This document shows, piece after piece, positions 29,148 through 41,076 of a stretch of DNA of 64,000 nucleotides. This stretch comes from Brachyhypopomus gauderio (lineage: Eukaryota > Chordata > Actinopteri > Gymnotiformes > Hypopomidae): the NCBI RefSeq assembly GCF_052324685.1, contig NC_135223.1, forward strand, positions 20,546,322 through 20,610,321. The letters run 5' to 3'. Under the pieces are notes generated by a model. The model had not been told where the DNA came from. It ran no database searches and saw only the letters and a program-made list of their open reading frames with translations. Position numbers and translations under genes: made by a program. Every line of letters begins with the position of its first letter. Positions within the stretch are counted from its first letter, which is position 1.

Positions 29148-30093
29148 GTAAGTAGCTAGGTAATCATGGCTTAGGCCAGGTAGCCCAGTCTTTCACATCG
29201 CACATCCAGTTTCCTCATTCGTAAGAAAAACGCAACCTCATCTTGATATGCTGCAAATTCTTCTGATCTGGTTTATTTATGAATGTAACTTTGCCCGTGT
29301 ATTGTGCTACATGTCTTCTTGTACATGTCAGAAGGCGATTTTTGCCACATTTGATACATATTTAACAGCTAGCTGTGTTTCTTTGCCTTGGTTATTTTGA
29401 CGCGCTTCATCTAGTTTGACCGGAGCAGTAATTCTTCCTCCAGCGGGATCTTAAATATTTTGAGCATTAAGGTTTAAGTTGGTAGCAGAATTTCTGGTGC
29501 ACAGACCGAAAGAGCAGAACCGAACCGTGGTGTTTCTGGAAACACCCAGAGCTGTGGACACAAGGACATGCGGTGCAGGCTCCAGTGTGCCCGTGTTTCA
29601 CGTCAAACTGAACGATCTAACTCCGCATGATGTCCCACACGTTGTCCCACACGTTGTCTTCCTGACATCCACACATAGAGCCTGAGATCAGTTCGACTAA
29701 AGATATTTTTACATTTGTATTAATTTATTTATTTGTCTTAGCCGCATAATTTAGCTCCATCCTTTGAGCCGGGCAACAATGCACGATTAACCAAGAATCA
29801 CAAAAGGATCTGCAAATTCCTGATTATGATTTAAAGTTCATCCTTCTTTGACATTCCTGGTACTGTCCTCATCCCTGTGGTGAATAGACTATGGGCCAGC
29901 AGCTATTCTGCTGTGTCATAAATAGGACCTCCTGACACAATGTCATTGTCATTTTCATTTGTCTTTGTCATTATGTGTCTTTGAAATTGCCCACCTTCAC
30001 TCAGGTGAGTGTTCTTTTAACTACAACAGCACAACTGCGTTGGTGATTAACATATTGTGATGTCTCTCCTCAGCATGGAGCCTTTGTGATAGG
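29148..30093 (+). other. Probable 5' intron and 5' UTR of zdhhc3
   Basis: Non-coding sequence from the candidate GTAAGT donor to the TCTCTCCTCAG acceptor about 20 bases before the start codon. A short doubled motif (GTCCCACACGTT) is at about 29630-29655. Confidence 0.5.
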
Positions 30094-33000
30094 ATGAGAA
30101 GCCCAGTGCCCAGATTCAGGGACGTTGAGAGGCAGGTGGCCAGCCTGCAACCTGTTCCGTGTGTACCTCCCTGTCATGACAGACAGAACACTATGTGGTT
30201 CATCCGGGATGCCTGTGGCATCGTGTGTGCGGTTATCACCTGGCTGCTCGTCATTTTTGCAGAATTCGTCGTGCTGTTTGTTATGCTACTTCCGTCGAAG
30301 AACCTCACCTACAGTATAATGAATGGCACCGTCTTCAACAGTCTGGCTTTCCTCGCCTTGGCCTCCCATTTCAGAGCCATGTGCACAGATCCGGTAGGTT
30401 GCCGTTCGGTCAAACCTATGAACAGATACACGATCGGCAGTCCTGTGTCAGAATTTAAAGCTGGAGTTCAAATTTCTTTCAGGGCGCCGTACCAAAAGGG
30501 AATGCCACAAAAGAATACATAGAGAGTCTCCAGCTGAAGCCAGGACAGGTGGTCTACAAATGTCCCAAGTGCTGCAGCATCAAACCAGACAGAGCTCACC
30601 ACTGCAGGTAAAAAAAAAAAAAGACCAACTCAAGATTAAGAGCTTTTATGTACGCTGGGCATCTGTACTGGAGCCATGGTGGTGCTGAATTAGAATACGT
30701 GATTTATGCTTAACTGTGTACTCTCAGAGCACCAACTTTATTAGTTGCATTTACAGTAACAGTTACAATAGACACCAGCACAACGTGCATCTGTTGATCA
30801 GCAGACAACATTAGTGGTTCTAGGGAATCAAACCCATGACCTTGGTGTTGTTAGGAGTTTCCACTGTGCTCTACCCGCTGAGCTGCAGTAGCGGGTAGTA
30901 ACACTCTCACAATTGTTGTAATGGTCGGTGAATAGTTTCTGACAACAAGTCCATTGTTGGCTGGGTATTTTCTTCTTGATCTAGCAGATGCATATGCACT
31001 GACGTCTAGAAGCTTAGCAACACTTCTGTGCATACCAGTGCAACGCTCACTACCATGTTACAAGCATGTCAGTGTGCATGTCAGTGTCACCCAGATAATG
31101 TCCAGCTAGCAGTTGTTTTACTGTCCGAAGATGTCTGTTGATGAGTGGTGAACTCTGTCCATGGCAATGGACAGGCTACAGTCTGTAACTGTGCGCTTAT
31201 ATAGTGTTTATATATGGTCATCGGGCTCAATAAATTCATGAGAAGTTTCTAGCCCCATGGTGAAGAAAGGCAGTTCATGCAGAGTAGGGTGATTTTTTGT
31301 GTAAAACTGTGTTACATAATGCACTCATACAATGCTTATCCAAAAAGCAGCAACACTAGAGCAGTGACACTCTTTATCTCTCTCTTCAATCCACACTCCC
31401 TTCATTTTATCAGCGTCTGCAAACGATGCATTCGGAAAATGGACCACCATTGCCCCTGGGTCAACAACTGCGTTGGCGAAAATAACCAGAAGTATTTTGT
31501 GCTCTTCACGGTATGTAACACACAGGAATACACAAAAATATTTACACACGGCTAATCAATAATTGTTAATAATTGTTATAGTACACTTTATTAAAAAATT
31601 ATGAAAATAATACGCTTTTAATTATCAATTAATAATAGTATTGATTAATTAATTAATGTATCTATTAATAATAGTAATATTGATTCGTTTGTCAGATTTA
31701 ACAAACTAATTCAAACATCTTAATAGAATCTAGTCTCCTTTGGCCCAGTTATTTATGCATCCTCATTATTTATGCATCTAGTTTCCATTAGCCCTGTTAC
31801 ATATGCATATTTGTGTGAAATATGAAAATTAGTATGTCTGTATAGATACCTGAAATGTGGGAAATATTTTTGTGTTAGTTTAGCTATTTTGAGAATTTGG
31901 AAATTAGAAAGATTAAAGACTAGCAAGACTAATCTCAGGCAGCGCCTAAGTTCTAAGATTAAGACTAAGTTCCTCTCCATTCCAGATGTACATTGCACTC
32001 ATATCTCTACATGCCTTGATCATGGTGGTCTTCCATTTTTTATTCTGCTTTGAAGATGACTGGATGAGTAAGTAAATACAGTAGTTTCTGGCTCTACATT
32101 AAATACTTCCTCAGGTGGAGTGACAGTGCCTTTTTGTAATTATTATAAATGTGCACCCCTGTGACGGAAAAGAGGGAAGCATTATGTTTTATAGTTACTA
32201 CTGTTCACGACCACTGTTGGTTTTATTACATGACATGAATGTGCTTGTGCCTCCATGGCTAGTTACTTAAGATGACTGACTTGAATTTGTTAAACACTGA
32301 ATGTCCCTGTCAGAATTGTCTCTTCTGCTTGATTGTATGCAGTGTGGGCAAAGTAATCGTACTGGCGAAGATAAAACAAACAGAACGTTTACTTGCACCA
32401 TGACACCATGACACCTTTTGTGACATAATGGCTCACAGTAATGGAACAAAGCCAACGGCACGCACACACACATTCATACACACACACATATATTCTACAT
32501 CTGTACTATCATCATTAATACCCTCTGTATACATCACATCCACACTGTATCTGTAGCTAAAAATTTGACGTAATGTAGCACCATTACAAAAAGAGTAGCG
32601 ATGGCATTCTCTTCTTAACCCTGTTCTGAGTCTTAAGTAGCATTTCCCCTCCCCAGAATGCAGTACTTTCTCACCTCCAGCAACTGTCATCCTCCTCATC
32701 CTCCTGTGCTTTGAGGGTCTCCTCTTCCTCATCTTCACCTCTGTGATGTTTGGCACCCAAGTCCATTCTATCTGTACAGATGAGACGGTAAGTGCCCTGA
32801 GCCCCTCCCCCTGAACCCCTCCCCCTGACCCCCTCCCCCTGAGCCCCCCCCCCCCCCCCCCCCCCCCTGCCCCTCATCCCAGTTCTGCCATAGAAGATTC
32901 CGTACGATTTGTGTCTGGGAGCAGACGTCATATGAATGAAATGTTTGAGGGAAGGTGTTGATTCAAGTATGGTAGTGTCTTTCATGTGCCACTACATATA

Positions 33001-34089
33001 TCATCAGTCACTCGCAGACATCATCTACATATGAACCCAGATCTCCTTTAAGTCAACATGGTAAAGCTTAGAACCGGGCCAGAATGTAAACGCAGGTTAT
33101 ACACTGAGACTAGTATAGTACTGATCCAGAATAAGCCCACACACTGCACCATTCCTTGGATGCTATTTTACTCTGCCTTCAAGTCACCTCAGAGGGCAAA
33201 CAGTGTAGCGAACATTACTGCAGTTGTCACTGGAGGATTACCCATTTATTTCTTGTTTCTTATTTTGGCAGATGTTTTTTTCCTCTCTCATGCAGATCTT
33301 TCTACAGATAGCCATCACTATCTGTTTCTGATAAATGTTCACAGACACAATTCTTTGAGAACATTTCCTCCAAAAAATCCCCATGTGTAAGCTAACATTC
33401 AAGTAATGTCTTTTTAAATTAGATAAGTCAATCTGTATTGAGTTTTCAACATGGATTGGCTGCCTTCTGTTCACTCCTAATGGACTTTCTCTTTCTCAAT
33501 CTATAGTAGTGTTTAACGGTTTAGTTTTGTTGGTCTAGGGTTTTAAAACGGTGTCTCTTTAGACATGATCCTCACATTGAGTGGCAGTCCCATTGTTCAT
33601 ATGTTCATGTAGCATGGAAACCTCAGTTCTTTAAAGCTCTTGAATGGAGCACGTTGGTTCTTTTTTACACACACACTCTGAAGTCTTGGTTGTCTCTTGT
33701 TTTTAGGGCATAGAGCAGTTGAAAAAGGAAGAGAGAAGATGGGCTAAAAAAACTAAATGGATGAACATGAAGGCGGTATTTGGACACCCCTTCTCAATAG
33801 CATGGTTTAGCCCGTTTTCTACACCTGACCATGGGAAAGCTGACCCCTACCAGTATGTGGTCTGAGTTCAGGAATAATAGGCCCATTCTTTGTCCAGGTT
33901 TAAGACAAAGACTGAAAATCAGTGGACATGGTTAAAGACTAAAAACATCCTCCAGCATCCTCAAGCGTGATTGTAATCCTGACTTGAGCTGTGTGTATCT
34001 TGCATTACATGTACCAATAAGGCAAAATCGGCTTTGTTTCATTCTTGTGAGGAAAAGACAGAAAAGTGCAGAGTGTGTGACTGTGTGTG

Positions 34090-34130
<41 letters not shown>

Positions 34131-36766
34131 AAAGCTGTTACTCCACTATTAAATAACATGTACATGTAAATATCTATCCATATATCCAACATTTAGGTTA
34201 TGGTGAGTGTATTCTTTCTTTTTTCAGTCAATTTCCTGACAAGTACCAATTAAAATTGATGTACTGCTCAGCATTGTTACAAGTGAATATCCAATACACT
34301 TTTGCAAATAAAAGTAAACTGGCTCATGCTATTTGCAGTATTGCAGGAGCATTTGGAATCAAACATGCAGTAACTGATAGTAAAATATTTGGTGCAAGCC
34401 AATTTCAACCATTCAGTGTATCAGTATAATTCTGTATGACACAACTGGCAAAAGAACATGGTTCATTTTGACCCATCTGAAACAATTCTCTCAAAATTAA
34501 TACTTTATTGATGTAAACATGTAAATAAAAAATATATATATTGTTTTTAACCATTTACTACACATATGGTATATGTGGTTTATTAAAATACATTATATAC
34601 TTGGTAACATAAGGGAGGGTGTACAAAATAAAATGTATTTTGACATTGTTTTAATTTATTGTTGGGAACCCTGAAGACAGAGACCACACATTACCTGCCC
34701 TGCTATGAGTGAGAAACTTATAATTGTTTGACACATGGGTATTGGTTCAGTCAACCAAATTTTATTTATATAGCGCTTTTCACAACAGTTGTTGTCACAA
34801 AGCAGCTTTACAAGTGTCCGAGTCCAAGCCCCCAGTGAACAAGCCAAGGGCGACAGTGGCAAGGAAAAACTCCCTAAGAGCATGAGGAAGAAACCTTGAG
34901 AGGAACCAAGACTCAGGGGGGGAAACCATCCTCCTCTGGCCGACGCCGGTCACCAAACTGACTGGTTCTAAACTGAAATAGTTCCTTTGTCAGGTTTATT
35001 ATCCTGTACATCAATACATCTTGACTGTTTCATAAATGTGATGAATGCCATTTTCAGATTTGGGCTTACTTTCAATGGGGGTTGCTTTATTTTGAATAAG
35101 CCAATAGTACCCCCAATTTTAAGTAGCCTGTTCAATACATTTGCAAGAATAAAATGAACCTTTGTTACATTAGGGTTCACAACTCAATATTCAAAACATA
35201 GCTAGATTTCTGCATGAATTACTTAATTTTCAAATATATCACAATAATAGCCAATCAGTCTGCTTAAACTAATAACCAAACTATTGTGCATCATCTTGTC
35301 AATTCAGAAAGCCTATCATAAAAGAAAATAAATAACAATGAACTAAGGAGGAGTGGTCAAACACTTTTGCAGGTCAGGCCAACAGGAAATATTTGGAAGA
35401 TTATTGTGCTTAAAGAAGTCTATACGAGTTTAATTGTTTATATGTTCAAACAATGGATTCAGTATTGAAAATATTAACACATTAAAACATTGACAGTTGT
35501 CAATTATTAGTTAAAGCAAATTGAACTTGCCTATTATTTGATTTAGCTGAAAATAACATATTTCTATGAGTAATTTATGCTAAAATTCAGGTTATTCCTC
35601 ACAATAACCTATGTATTCACATATATTCTCCACAATTTTCTTGCAACTGTATATGTGAATGGTATTTGTATGACCAACAGAAAATTAAGAATTTTAAACA
35701 CTAATCAGTCTTTGAACTGCTTTAAATGTAACTCGAATCACTTTGAGTTGGACTAAGGTCTCCACTGGGGTTTTTGGAACATTTTCCAGATGAATGTTTA
35801 CTAAAGTGATGGTGTTCTGCACTTCTTTATCTTAATATACTCCCTGAACTTGCTGAAAGAATTCAAGATTCTAATGTTTCACGTCACTTGCTGACTGTCT
35901 CCATCACTTCTCTCCCTAAGTCTTAGTAACCAGATATATCTGTTCTTTTCTTCTCTACTGTGTTTAACTCTTATTTTATGCTTACCTCTGTTTGTGGTTA
36001 AAAAGTAAAAAAGAAAAAACAAATGTAACATTAATATGCCATCTTGAACTAAGCTTGATGTCGCTCTGATTGGTGTGAGATAGAGGTAAGCCTTGACCAC
36101 TCCTGATTTAAAACAAAAAGGCTTTTCCCCTGCAGCTGTTAAATTTGGTCTGAGTGCATGATATGCAGATGTTGGCATTGAAAAAGCTCTAGACATTTTT
36201 TTTTTCATTTTATTGCAGACTGCACATTAGAAGTGTTTAAAGCATGCTGCATGGGCATTTTATTCGTCTGTATGGTGGCACACGAGCCATTTTCTTCCAT
36301 CGGATTAGGCCCGCCACACTCACCAGGGCAGCTGCACGCAGCCCATGCATGCGAGTGCAAAGTCGTTCATTTACTCCCCATTTTCCACTTTACTCAGTTT
36401 GTAGCAATGCTGTGCTTTCTTTATTTTTTCCATTGAGTTCAAAGGAATTTCAGTTGGTAATGTGTCTGTTCTTCCATTATTCGTGGAACGTGATACGTAG
36501 AATCACTACGTGTTCTCTAGTTTTAACATGATCTCGTTGATTTCTCTTTTTAGGGTATTGAAAAGCTAAAAGGAGAAACTCCAAGGTGGGAGAAGACTCC
36601 GTGCTGGGAAGGCATGAGGGTAGCATTTGGTGGTCCTCTGTCTCTGGCCTGGCTCAGCCCCTTCACAGACCTCTCATGCAGAAAAGACGATACAACAAGC
36701 ATCCCTGAAGCTCCTCAGGGTGAAATCATAGAGGAGGATGTCATTGAAATTCCTTTACGGCACTAA
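30094..36766 (+). CDS. zdhhc3: Palmitoyltransferase ZDHHC3 (GODZ), six coding exons with alternative last exons, 297 or 315 aa
   Basis: Shared CDS exons: 30094-30393, 30483-30607, 31414-31510, 31986-32067 and 32657-32787. They are followed by one of two last exons, 33707-33865 (297 aa) or 36554-36766 (315 aa). The enzyme transfers palmitate to protein cysteines at the Golgi; known targets of the family include neuronal receptors and SNAREs. The sequence shows TM1 (about residues 48-72, [18 protein letters not shown]) and TM2 ([13 protein letters not shown]). The cysteine-rich domain follows ([17 protein letters not shown], then [20 protein letters not shown]), with DHHC at 152-155 and catalytic Cys155. 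TM3 ([18 protein letters not shown]) and TM4 ([17 protein letters not shown]) precede the cytosolic tail. MWFIRD near the start and [20 protein letters not shown] are ZDHHC3/7 hallmarks; the PYQYVV tail of the short form marks ZDHHC3. An AATAAA at 34307-34312 suits the short form and 37453-37458 or 37588-37593 the long form. Confidence 0.97.
30735..30892 (-). mobile_element. tRNA-derived SINE copy, reverse orientation, in zdhhc3 intron 2
   Basis: The reverse strand from about 30890 has GCAGCTCAGCGGGTAGAGCA (A-box type, 30888-30872), then AAGGTCATGG and GGTTTGATTCC (B box, 30834-30824). This is the usual internal Pol III promoter of tRNA-derived SINEs. The acceptor-stem pairing of a true tRNA gene is absent. 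The tail end near 30735 is approximate. Confidence 0.65.
31729..31808. repeat. Two diverged 32-bp direct repeats in zdhhc3 intron 3
   Basis: TCTAGTCTCCTTTGGCCCAG followed by TTATTTATGCAT is repeated about 48 bases later as TCTAGTTTCCATTAGCCCTG then TTACATATGCAT. Origin unknown. Confidence 0.55.
32798..32867. repeat. C-rich 14-bp repeats and a 24-base C run after the zdhhc3 exon 5 donor
   Basis: Units of CCCCTCCCCCTGA are repeated, ending in an uninterrupted C tract at 32844-32867. They start 10 bases after the splice donor. Confidence 0.85.
33707..33865 (+). CDS. zdhhc3: zdhhc3 proximal alternative last exon (ends PYQYVV)
   Basis: This terminal exon follows a TTTTTAG acceptor. It encodes 52 residues from [20 protein letters not shown] through [14 protein letters not shown] to KADPYQYVV and a stop. 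It is the ordinary ZDHHC3 tail, with a PDZ-ligand-like C-terminus. A poly(A) hexamer lies about 440 bases downstream. Confidence 0.95.
   Translation, partial: GIEQLKKEERRWAKKTKWMNMKAVFGHPFSIAWFSPFSTPDHGKADPYQYVV
34093..34128. repeat. (CA)n microsatellite
   Basis: A CA tract in the 3' UTR region of the short zdhhc3 form. Confidence 0.95.
34745..34975 (+). repeat. Dispersed fish repeat (SINE-like) between the two zdhhc3 last exons
   Basis: The block contains ATTTATATAGCGCTTTTCAC, then TTGTCACAAAGCAGCTTTAC, GGCAAGGAAAAACTCCCTAA and AAACCTTGAGAGGAACC, a succession I recall from a repeat widely scattered in fish genomes. It has no coding frame. The family name and exact ends are uncertain; recognition rests on memory, not a search. 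Confidence 0.55.
36554..36766 (+). CDS. zdhhc3: zdhhc3 distal alternative last exon (ends EIPLRH)
   Basis: This exon has the same phase as 33707-33865 and a good TCTCTTTTTAG acceptor. It encodes 70 residues starting [20 protein letters not shown], then [15 protein letters not shown], and ending VIEIPLRH. It aligns with the proximal exon over its first 40 or so residues (shared GIE-LK-E-RW-K, FG-P-S-AW-SPF) but then diverges to an acidic tail. I infer an alternative last exon made by exon duplication; the tail also resembles the one I remember for ZDHHC7. Confidence 0.85.
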   Translation, partial: GIEKLKGETPRWEKTPCWEGMRVAFGGPLSLAWLSPFTDLSCRKDDTTSIPEAPQGEIIEEDVIEIPLRH

Positions 36767-38285
36767 TACCAAAGTCCACTATGCCACCACTGGAAGAACT
36801 GAAATACAATGCAAACATCCATAGGTTCATGCAGGCTAGCAGTTTTTGAGAGCTGGGTTTTGTAGGATTTTGATTTACTCAAATTTCAAGTCTTGGGAAA
36901 GTCATGGTCATTTTTACTGGCCAATTGCCTTGACTGAAGGTCTGTTAAATTTCTTTTGGGACTGGTTTGGGCAGTGACCTGAGAAATGGATAAAGCTATA
37001 CCGCTTTGATGTATTGGTGTGCATTATCCAATCAGTAATGGTAACTTTTGTTGAGTTATATTAGTACTGAAGACATGATGGTTATATGGTCTCAAAAACC
37101 AATAGCTTGGTCAGAAATCAGAACAAAAAAACATTAGTACCCTTTTTCTAGTGATTTTAACCACCTTAACTGGACAGCTTAATGTTAAAGTAAAAATGGA
37201 GTACTTGTAATGAGCTTACAAAAATAGCTCATTTAAAACAAATTTTTATGACCTTTTTAAAACAAAAATTTAAAACAAAAATACATCTTGGTTGCAATCT
37301 TAACAAATCTAGACTTATGTTCTCTGTAATGTTAATGAACAAAATTTGGCTAAACTTAAATACTGTATTCAATTATCAGTGCCTTAAAAACATTCTCAAC
37401 CAAAATTCCCCATTTATGTCCCTTTTTAAAGCCAATGTCATCTCACCAGAATAATAAAGGACAGTTTTTCTCTTGCATGTGGATCCCAGAGCTAGGACAT
37501 GTTCAGGGCGACAGAAATAGTATGTGGATTACATAACAGCAGAGGGCTTTCTTAATTTTAACAAATACATTTGTGTGATAACTACTGAATAAATGTACAT
37601 TTTATTCCAGATGCTATATGTTAGTGTTACTTATGGAACAGTAAAGCTGCGCCATCTATATATTTTCACAGAAAGCTATACATTACTACTTAAAGGTTAC
37701 TTAAATGGTTTATGGACATTATCGTCTCATAAATTCACATAAGCCTACAAAGTTTGAGGTGTATCATCTTCCATGTTGTGAAATTGCATTTCTTTGATGA
37801 TATAACTGCATATTATTTCAAAACTTAAATTATTTTACACTCGTTTTTGTATAGTCACCCAATGTAAACAGGTTACCTTTTAATAAATAGTGATTTTGGT
37901 TTCAAATGAGTGTGCCAAATCAAGCTTTGTTTCTAAATCCTAAATTCACTCAAACATTCATGAGGCTTTTAAAGGGGTCTTTGATTTGGGTGTCTAAAGC
38001 ATGTTTTTATACTTATGCAAACCATGGTTGAGAATTCACAATTAAACCTTAATAGTATGCCAACATTCAGCATGGGAATGACTGGTGCTGACAGTTTTAT
38101 AAAATGTTTCTGTTCTGAGGGTGCATGGTAAACAGCTGTATACCATATAATGACAGAGGTTCACAATATGATACAAGTTCTCTAGATAATAACCCAATCT
38201 TTTTATTCCATTAAAAACATCAAAGCGTTGTCTGCTCTCCCATGTTACAAGTTGTGTGTACAAGTACTCAGTGACATTATTTTAT
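36767..38285 (+). other. Probable long-form zdhhc3 3' UTR
   Basis: AT-rich with AATAAA at 37453-37458, 37588-37593 and 37882-37887. It meets the tmem42 3' side tail to tail. Confidence 0.5.
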
Positions 38286-38601
38286 CAGTAACGCTTTACA
38301 TAAAGGCTCCCTTAACTAATAGCATTTACAGCATTATTTGACATTAACAAATAAGTGATTTTAACAATATAATTGAAATCATCTGCACATTGCAGTTTCA
38401 TGGAACATAGTGTTTTCTTTCCTTTTCCAAGCTTCCATGAGCTCTTCACTCTTCATTTTTTATCCCAGGTTGTGCAGAAGAGTTGTATTACACAGGTAAT
38501 TACTTAACATTAATTACTTACTCTTAATCAAATTTGTTAATTACTTTAATGGGATATTGCTTAACTAAGGTAAAGGGAATCTTAACATAAAGTGTTGCCC
38601 A
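38286..38601. mobile_element. Non-autonomous DNA transposon-like element (MITE) with about 30-bp imperfect terminal inverted repeats
   Basis: The left end reads GTAACGCTTTACATAAAGGC followed by TCCCTTAACTAA. The right end, reversed, reads GGCAACACTTTATGTTAAGA then TTCCCTTTACC and TTAGTTAAG. The two ends align over about 35 bases with scattered mismatches. The interior is AT-rich with no open frame. I could not define a clean target duplication. It lies between the zdhhc3 and tmem42 3' ends. Confidence 0.6.
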
Positions 38602-38826
38602 TTTCTCTGTACCCATCGTAATATTTAACAAACTACCAAAATAACTAAAAACTCAAGTAATAGGTGCTCAGGCTTGTTATTTGATATTGTCTATGCTGCT
38701 GATGAAAACATTGGTCCAGTGTTGGTATGCAAGCTGTACCAAGTGCAGGGAGCAGATTCATTGAATCTCCTGTTTGCATTACATTTACACTTTAGCAGGG
38801 AGGTTTTCTCCATATCATCCAATAGC

Positions 38827-39439
38827 TCATTCACTTTTTTTCACATGGATTCTTTGGTCTGGGGAAGATGATGCGTGCAAGATGAAGAGTCCCAGCAAAG
38901 TAAAGATGATGCCGACCCACCATAACAAGGCATGGCTTTCCCCAAATATGACGTATCCAAAGAATGCCTATAAAAGTGGAAAATGATCCATCAACATTAT
39001 AACGTTTATATCATATTGTTAAATTCTGGTCTATTTCTAAAGCCAAAAATCCTAGCACGAAAGTGTTTATTCTAGAATGCATTAACATAAATGTGCTTTC
39101 TTTGCATTTTTATGTGCATTTTCCTGTGTTAGTACTGAGCCTCACAGAGAGTATGAAGTTGGAAGCCGTAGTGGTCACTGTAGCCTGGGCAGAGGAAGAA
39201 GAGTGCCGGAGAGCTTTAGCAAAGAATGTCCACATCACAGCGTTGCAAATAAACAGCAGGAGTCCACACAGCAGTCTCAGGGGAATGTGTAGCTGTGGAT
39301 AACATCAGCATTAACTGCTGTTGCCAAATGTTAACATTAACATACATATGTATGTATGTATATGTATGTATGTATGTGTATGTGTGTGTGTGTGTGTGTA
39401 CATATATATGTACACACAATATATACATACATACACTTT

Positions 39440-39471
<32 letters not shown>

Positions 39472-39777
39472 TATAGCTTGTGGGCAAAGTTCATTTGGTA
39501 TTAACACTGGCTCCAGCAGTGATGCACTACAACTTGACATGTGGTTGGATAAAGTCAGCTACCTAGCAATAAAACCACAGAGAAGCTGCAGATTCACCCA
39601 TTCACAAGACGTGGTGTCCGGTTCTGGGTTCAGAACCAGTTCCTCGGTGTTCCACCATCTCACACCAGTCTCACACAACCCTCTCATGTAACTGGCACCA
39701 AGTGACAGCTTGGCAGAGGAGGACGCCACGGCTCCGAGAAACCCTGCTAGCAAAGCGTACATAATCCCAGGTAACAT
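38827..39777 (-). CDS. tmem42: Transmembrane protein 42, three exons, 155 aa
   Basis: CDS exons in transcript order: 39777-39598, 39292-39146 and 38967-38827, all phase 0. Four hydrophobic segments are visible: MYALLAGFLGAVASSSAKLS (about residues 6-25), LHIPLRLLCGLLLFICNAVM (61-80), SNFILSAFFGYVIFGES (103-120) and LLWWVGIIFTLLGLFILHA (123-142). Between the second and third lies the signature FAKALRHSSSSAQATVTTTA. This layout looks like one half of a drug/metabolite-transporter (EamA-like) fold, but no substrate is known. The human protein is 159 aa and also lies near ZDHHC3 and KIAA1143 on 3p21. Its start codon is 296 bases from that of the divergent KIAA1143 homologue. A reverse-strand AATAAA lies at 38202-38207. 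Confidence 0.95.
39340..39472. repeat. (TATG)n/(TG)n and (ATT)n microsatellites in tmem42 intron 1
   Basis: Two adjacent simple tracts: a TATG/TG mix at 39340-39400 and a perfect ATT tract at 39441-39472. Confidence 0.9.

Positions 39778-41076
<1,299 letters not shown>

Larger units (their letters stand above)
30893..33706 (+). other. zdhhc3 introns 2 (remainder) to 5
   Basis: The introns around exons 31414-31510, 31986-32067 and 32657-32787 are AT-rich, apart from the C-rich tract after exon 5. No additional exon was recognised. Confidence 0.8.
33866..36553 (+). other. Short-form 3' UTR and intron to the distal zdhhc3 last exon
   Basis: Contains a CA tract, the AATAAA at 34307-34312 and the SINE-like repeat at 34745-34975. 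The rest is AT-rich with nothing recognised. Confidence 0.75.

Noticed and set aside
30820-30892. A tRNA gene on the minus strand
   Set aside because: A and B boxes are present, but there is no paired acceptor stem and the body continues as a SINE.
32671-32985. 104-codon reverse frame with a Gly-rich stretch
   Set aside because: It is the antisense of zdhhc3 exon 5 plus the C-rich tract.
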